Source: Thiofilum sp039797965 (GTDB lineage: Bacteria; Pseudomonadota; Gammaproteobacteria; Thiotrichales; Thiotrichaceae). From it: a DNA stretch of 28,812 bases. Below are positions 25,617-28,812 of the stretch, piece by piece. Each line of letters opens with the position of its first letter. The first letter of the stretch is position 1. Under the pieces are notes generated by a model that saw only the letters and a program-made list of their open reading frames with translations, was not told the DNA's origin and ran no database searches. The translations under genes were made by a program, and so were the position numbers. The stretch lies in contig JBDKGX010000025.1 of the NCBI GenBank assembly GCA_039797965.1, positions 1-28,812 of the forward strand, given 5' to 3'.

Positions 25617-26051
25617 GTGAACGGGATTATTTTTATTGGTTTACACGGCAGTGGTCAGTCGAGTTTTTACCTACAGCATTTTTACCATACCCATATTCGC
25701 CTCAGTCGCGATATGCTCAAAACTCGCCATCGGGAAACGCTTTTGTTTCATGCGTGCTTGTCTGCCAAACAACCCATCGTACTGGATAATAATAATCCAA
25801 CCCGCGAAACACGTGCGCGCTACATACGTGAATTAAAAACTCATCGCTTTGAAATTACTGGATATTATTTTAAACCCAGCGGGACAGAGAGTCTGGAGAG
25901 AAACGAGCTTCATGTAAGGAGGTCGCTACATTTAGAGGTAGAAAATTCGCCACTAGAACACCCGCAGTACAATGAAGGTTTTGACAAGTTGTATTGTGTT
26001 AATTTGGAAAATCAACAATTTATAATTAGTGAGTGGAATGAGGCTGTTTGA
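25617..26051 (+). CDS. Small P-loop kinase-like protein with altered Walker A lysine
   Basis: 144 residues from GTG 25617, with AAGG upstream. The opening IIFIGLHGSGQSSF has the shape of a Walker A loop (residues 8-15), but the Lys is Gln14. The body follows the small ATPase/polynucleotide-kinase-like family: THIRLSRDMLKTRHRET, FHACLSAKQPIVLDNNNPTR (Walker B-like DN), YIRELKTHRFEITGYYFKP and, at the end, EGFDKLYCVNL. Residues about 110-130 are unlike the family and may mark repaired frameshifts. ATP binding is doubtful. Divergent from moeB; function unknown. It could be a decaying gene. Confidence 0.6.
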   Translation: MNGIIFIGLHGSGQSSFYLQHFYHTHIRLSRDMLKTRHRETLLFHACLSAKQPIVLDNNNPTRETRARYIRELKTHRFEITGYYFKPSGTESLERNELHVRRSLHLEVENSPLEHPQYNEGFDKLYCVNLENQQFIISEWNEAV

Positions 26052-26090
26052 TACGGTAGACCTGATCATAAGAGGAGCCGAGTGTTGAGA

Positions 26091-26120
26091 CCTAAGGTCG
26101 AGTACATGATCGACCTTAGG
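26091..26120. terminator. Hairpin between convergent genes
   Basis: CCTAAGGTCGA and TCGACCTTAGG form a perfect 11-bp stem with loop GTACATGA. It lies 40 bases after the P-loop gene and 20 bases after the stop of the leftward small gene, so it probably serves both. Confidence 0.65.
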
Positions 26121-26139
26121 GGCTAAATAGATTTAGTAC

Positions 26140-26499
26140 TTAGCCAATTTGGTCAATCATAGCTTGAGACAAACGCACAGATGCGTCTGCTGTACCCCAT
26201 GATTCAGATAGCGCCACATCACCTTCACTCAGGTAACCTGATATATCCATATCCGCAACATAAGCCACATTGAGACCTAGTAAGTTTTCCATATTAGATC
26301 TTTGTTGTGGCGTAACAGGTGCTGCCGGATAACCACTGGCTAACCGTGACAAGGGCACACTATAAAAAGCGCCATTGGAGGGATAACCTGTTGGGTAAGC
26401 CGGAAAAGCTGGAAATTGTGAAGGGTAACCCCCAAAACCGAAGGGTGATCCCCATCCGCCCCAAGGACCTGAATTAATACCATAAATGTTATTAAACAT
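26140..26499 (-). CDS. Small Gly/Pro/aromatic-rich protein with one EF-hand-like calcium loop
   Basis: 119 residues. Residues 1-60 are low complexity, rich in Gly, Pro, Phe, Tyr and Trp (GPWGGWGSPFGFGGYP), with no signal peptide. Residues 83-94, DMDISGYLSEGD, fit a 12-position EF-hand or dockerin loop: Asp at 1 and 3, Ser at 5, Gly at 6, hydrophobic at 8, acidic at 12. Only one loop is present. I recognise no family. The start ATG at 26499 has AGGA some nine bases upstream. A self-assembling or surface-associated protein is possible; that is inference. Confidence 0.6.
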   Translation of the reverse strand: MFNNIYGINSGPWGGWGSPFGFGGYPSQFPAFPAYPTGYPSNGAFYSVPLSRLASGYPAAPVTPQQRSNMENLLGLNVAYVADMDISGYLSEGDVALSESWGTADASVRLSQAMIDQIG

Positions 26500-26923
26500 A
26501 ATTTTTCCATCCTAGATAGATTAATGTTAATAGGGCTAGTGAGTTCTTCCTAAAATGCTAGCTAGAGTGAGTGTAATAAATCAGACTAGGTACTGGGATT
26601 GAGAAATGGGATGTACGTTAGGCATTTAGAGATAAATGCAATTATTTATGTTACTTATATAACAGATATATATATTTATAAGTAATCCTGACCAAAGTAC
26701 TTGCTTAACTTTATTATAGGTCTGATCAATCTGATCAGCCTGCCAACTTAAAGATTAAAAATCGTCTAACGCTTTAAGTATCAGGAATTTTTCTATACTC
26801 TACCAGTCATAAAGCAATTGTTTACTCATGTACCCTAACAAATTGTCTTTATAACTAATCTTACTTAGGCTCCATAATCGCTATATCTTTATAAAACCCC
26901 TATAAGCTTAATAAGGATTTCAA
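26500..26923. other. Intergenic region with no gene recognised
   Basis: 424 AT-rich bases between divergent genes. There is a direct repeat of CTGATCA at 26722 and 26731, the second part of a palindrome CTGATCAG, and one AGTACT. The promoter of the DUF945 gene must be here but no convincing -35/-10 pair stands out. Confidence 0.4.
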
Positions 26924-28807
26924 ATGAAAAAAGTACTAGCTCTAGCGGCAATTCCTGCACTGCTAGCAGGTGCGGGATTCGGCTCTCAATGGTTTTTTGC
27001 TAAGCAATTACCTGACTCAGTTGCTCAAGAAATTCAGAAGTTTAATGAAAAAAACAGCAAGTTTTTACGTTTTGAACTAGCCCTCGCTCCTAATCAGACC
27101 CCGGAAAAAGGCAAACCCTTTACGGTATTATTAAAACCACTGGATAAAACGCTACAAACTGCTTTTGCTGAAAAAGATAGCCCCATAAAAGAAGGTATTC
27201 CTTTTGCAACTACCGTAAAAACGGGGCCTTTCTTTTTCGACAATGGGTTTGAAATGGGCAAAGCCAAAATCTATGCTAATTTAGATTTAAATGCCCTCAA
27301 ACTACCTCAAGATAAATTAGAAACTCTCCAAAAAGCATTTGCTAATAAATCACCTATTGAAATCACGAGCCATACACCACTGACTAGTGCAGGTACTTAT
27401 AAAGCAACGGTTAATCCTGCTAAATATGAAGAAACAGATGGCCCCAAAGCGAGTTTTGCAGGCTTAGAAGTTAATGGACAGAATGATAATATAGCTAACT
27501 ATACTTACTCTGGAGGAGCATGGGAGTTTACTGAGCCTAATGATAAACTATTAATGCGTCTAGAAAGCATTAAAGGTGAGGTACAAAGTACTGCTGCTAA
27601 TACTTATAAAGGTTCACAAGTACTAGGTAAAATTACTATAGAGAATCAAGCAGAACCCTTTAAACTCACTATAGATGATTTAAAGATTGACTATAATTTA
27701 GCAGAGGCTTTTATCGATAATTTTTATTTAGGTGATTTTGATCTGACTTTACCTAAAGTAGCTGTAACACTCCCTCAATTGCCTAATCCTGTAGAGGCGA
27801 AACTTGGTTTAAATTTTAAAGCAAATGATAATAATGGGGACTTTATTGCAAGTGTAAAATTTAATGTTAATGACATTAAAAATCTTAAGATGGAGCCCTT
27901 TGAGCTAACGAATTTTAATTATAACTATAGTTTAGATAAGCTTGATAGTAAAACCATCAGTGATCTAATGAAAGCGATTAAAGCGCAAGTAGATAACAGC
28001 GAAAATCGTCTTGCGGCTTATCAAACCAGTAGCCAACTGAGAGAAAAAATCATAACGCTTGATCCAGAAATAGAAAATGCGTTGTATGAGGAAACCATTA
28101 ATACTACTCATGCTAATCCAGAGGTGGGCAAGCTATTAAAAGATTATGCTGCAATAGAAAAGCAAATTAAAGATGAACGCCAACAAGAAACTAAGCTCTA
28201 TGAACAATTCGGTGTTGATGCTTATAATCACCTTTTAAAGCCTAAAGAAAGTACGCTAAGCTTTAATTTAAATGCCGATAACTCTAAAGGTAAAGCAACT
28301 AATACTATTCAGTTAACTTATATGGGTGGTTTGCCTCAAATCACTGCTCTGGATGAATTGGATACCAAGCTAAGTACTTTTCAACCTGATGATATTGCCA
28401 AAATTCTCAAAGGTGATCTTAAATTTGCGGTTGATAAAGCGGTCTTACCTGCGGGAGCAGATATGATGCTCAGCCCTTATATTGAGGCAGGTTTGGTTAA
28501 AACAAGCGATAAGGATTTTACCGCACAATTACAATTAGGGGATGGTCAGTTTAATTTAAACGGTACGAAAGTAACTTTTGCAGAACTGCAACAAAAGATC
28601 ATGTCGGTTAATTCAACCCAAGACACGAGTGATGTTAGCCCAGAAATGACACCGGAGGACACTAATGCAGAAATGGATCGTATCCAACAACAATTAGACG
28701 ATACAACCGATCAAAATAGTGAGGCAGCGACTAATCCTGAAAGTGATACCGAGAAAACTGTACCTGCTGGTGAAACTCCCAGTGATAAATCAGGTAATTC
28801 TCAATAA
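26924..28807 (+). CDS. DUF945/YdgA-family envelope protein
   Basis: 627 residues. The N-terminus MKKVLALAAIPALLAGAGF is a signal anchor or signal peptide. Family marks include KTGPFFFDNGFEMGKAKI (the GPF motif of YdgA-type proteins), the beta-rich repeats through the middle, and near the C-terminus GDGQFNLNGTKVTFAEL, matching the NGQITLNGQ motif. YdgA of E. coli is about 500 residues; the extra length here includes an acidic, Asp/Glu/Ser/Thr-rich disordered tail (about 560-627). ATG at 26924 has AAGGA upstream. Its biochemical role is not established. The stop lies five bases before the end of the window. Confidence 0.8.
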   Translation: MKKVLALAAIPALLAGAGFGSQWFFAKQLPDSVAQEIQKFNEKNSKFLRFELALAPNQTPEKGKPFTVLLKPLDKTLQTAFAEKDSPIKEGIPFATTVKTGPFFFDNGFEMGKAKIYANLDLNALKLPQDKLETLQKAFANKSPIEITSHTPLTSAGTYKATVNPAKYEETDGPKASFAGLEVNGQNDNIANYTYSGGAWEFTEPNDKLLMRLESIKGEVQSTAANTYKGSQVLGKITIENQAEPFKLTIDDLKIDYNLAEAFIDNFYLGDFDLTLPKVAVTLPQLPNPVEAKLGLNFKANDNNGDFIASVKFNVNDIKNLKMEPFELTNFNYNYSLDKLDSKTISDLMKAIKAQVDNSENRLAAYQTSSQLREKIITLDPEIENALYEETINTTHANPEVGKLLKDYAAIEKQIKDERQQETKLYEQFGVDAYNHLLKPKESTLSFNLNADNSKGKATNTIQLTYMGGLPQITALDELDTKLSTFQPDDIAKILKGDLKFAVDKAVLPAGADMMLSPYIEAGLVKTSDKDFTAQLQLGDGQFNLNGTKVTFAELQQKIMSVNSTQDTSDVSPEMTPEDTNAEMDRIQQQLDDTTDQNSEAATNPESDTEKTVPAGETPSDKSGNSQ

Positions 28808-28812
28808 GAACT

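Larger units (their letters stand above)
1237..28378. repeat. Dispersed, highly over-represented palindrome AGTACT across the window
   Basis: I counted about 77 copies by eye, first at 1237 and last at 28373; base composition alone predicts about 8. Copies occur in coding sequence in all three frames (Ser-Thr, Val-Leu, and x-Tyr readings) and in gaps. Flanking bases are often A/G before and T/C after, but not always. The densest stretch is the CHAT-like gene, with 16 copies in 22736-24211. Confidence 0.85.

Noticed and set aside
1..28812. tRNA, rRNA, CRISPR array, transposase or phage integrase
   Set aside because: None seen on reading both strands; the only clear mobile units are the two inteins.

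Overview
The window looks like chromosome from a gammaproteobacterium, most plausibly of the Thiotrichales type. This is inferred from the gamma-type PrmB, the NrdA with two ATP-cones, DUF945, MoeB and TadA, and moderate GC; no rRNA is present to confirm it. No tRNA, rRNA, CRISPR array, IS element or prophage was recognised. The most striking whole-window signal is the palindromic hexamer AGTACT. I counted about 77 copies by eye, in genes and gaps and in all reading frames, where base composition predicts roughly 8.

Layout. 1-6266 (minus strand): a branched-chain-type ABC uptake operon in the order acyl-CoA ligase, LivG-like ATPase, LivH-like permease, LivM-like permease, periplasmic binding protein (cut by the window edge). 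It has a good sigma-70 promoter followed directly by TACGTA-type inverted repeats, so it probably imports a carboxylate and activates it to a CoA thioester. 6626-9655: small envelope genes, namely a secreted cystatin-like protein, a duplicated Spy/LTXXQ protein with a His/Gly-rich linker, a small lipoprotein, a DUF1007 protein and a membrane protein. 9868-16789: the class Ia ribonucleotide reductase genes nrdA and nrdB. Each is interrupted in frame by an intein with a LAGLIDADG endonuclease, and the nrdA promoter overlaps an NrdR-type box. A small DUF2188-like ORF with its own hairpins lies between them.

17036-26499 mixes housekeeping genes (prmB, tadA, moeB) with unusual ones. These are an 852-residue protein with three RTX-like plus DUF6174-like modules, a homologue of the Phytophthora GP42/Pep-13 transglutaminase, a CHAT-like protein without its catalytic cysteine that overlaps tadA, a P-loop protein with a Gln in place of the Walker A Lys, and a Gly/Pro/aromatic-rich small protein with one EF-hand-like loop. 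26924-28807 is a DUF945/YdgA-type envelope protein.

How the genes work together. The ABC operon is one functional unit. The two nrd genes form one enzyme whose maturation would need two protein-splicing events, and the NrdA intein appears to be followed by Gly rather than Cys/Ser/Thr. The moeB-tadA-CHAT genes overlap and are probably co-transcribed. The other genes look like single transcription units separated by hairpin terminators.
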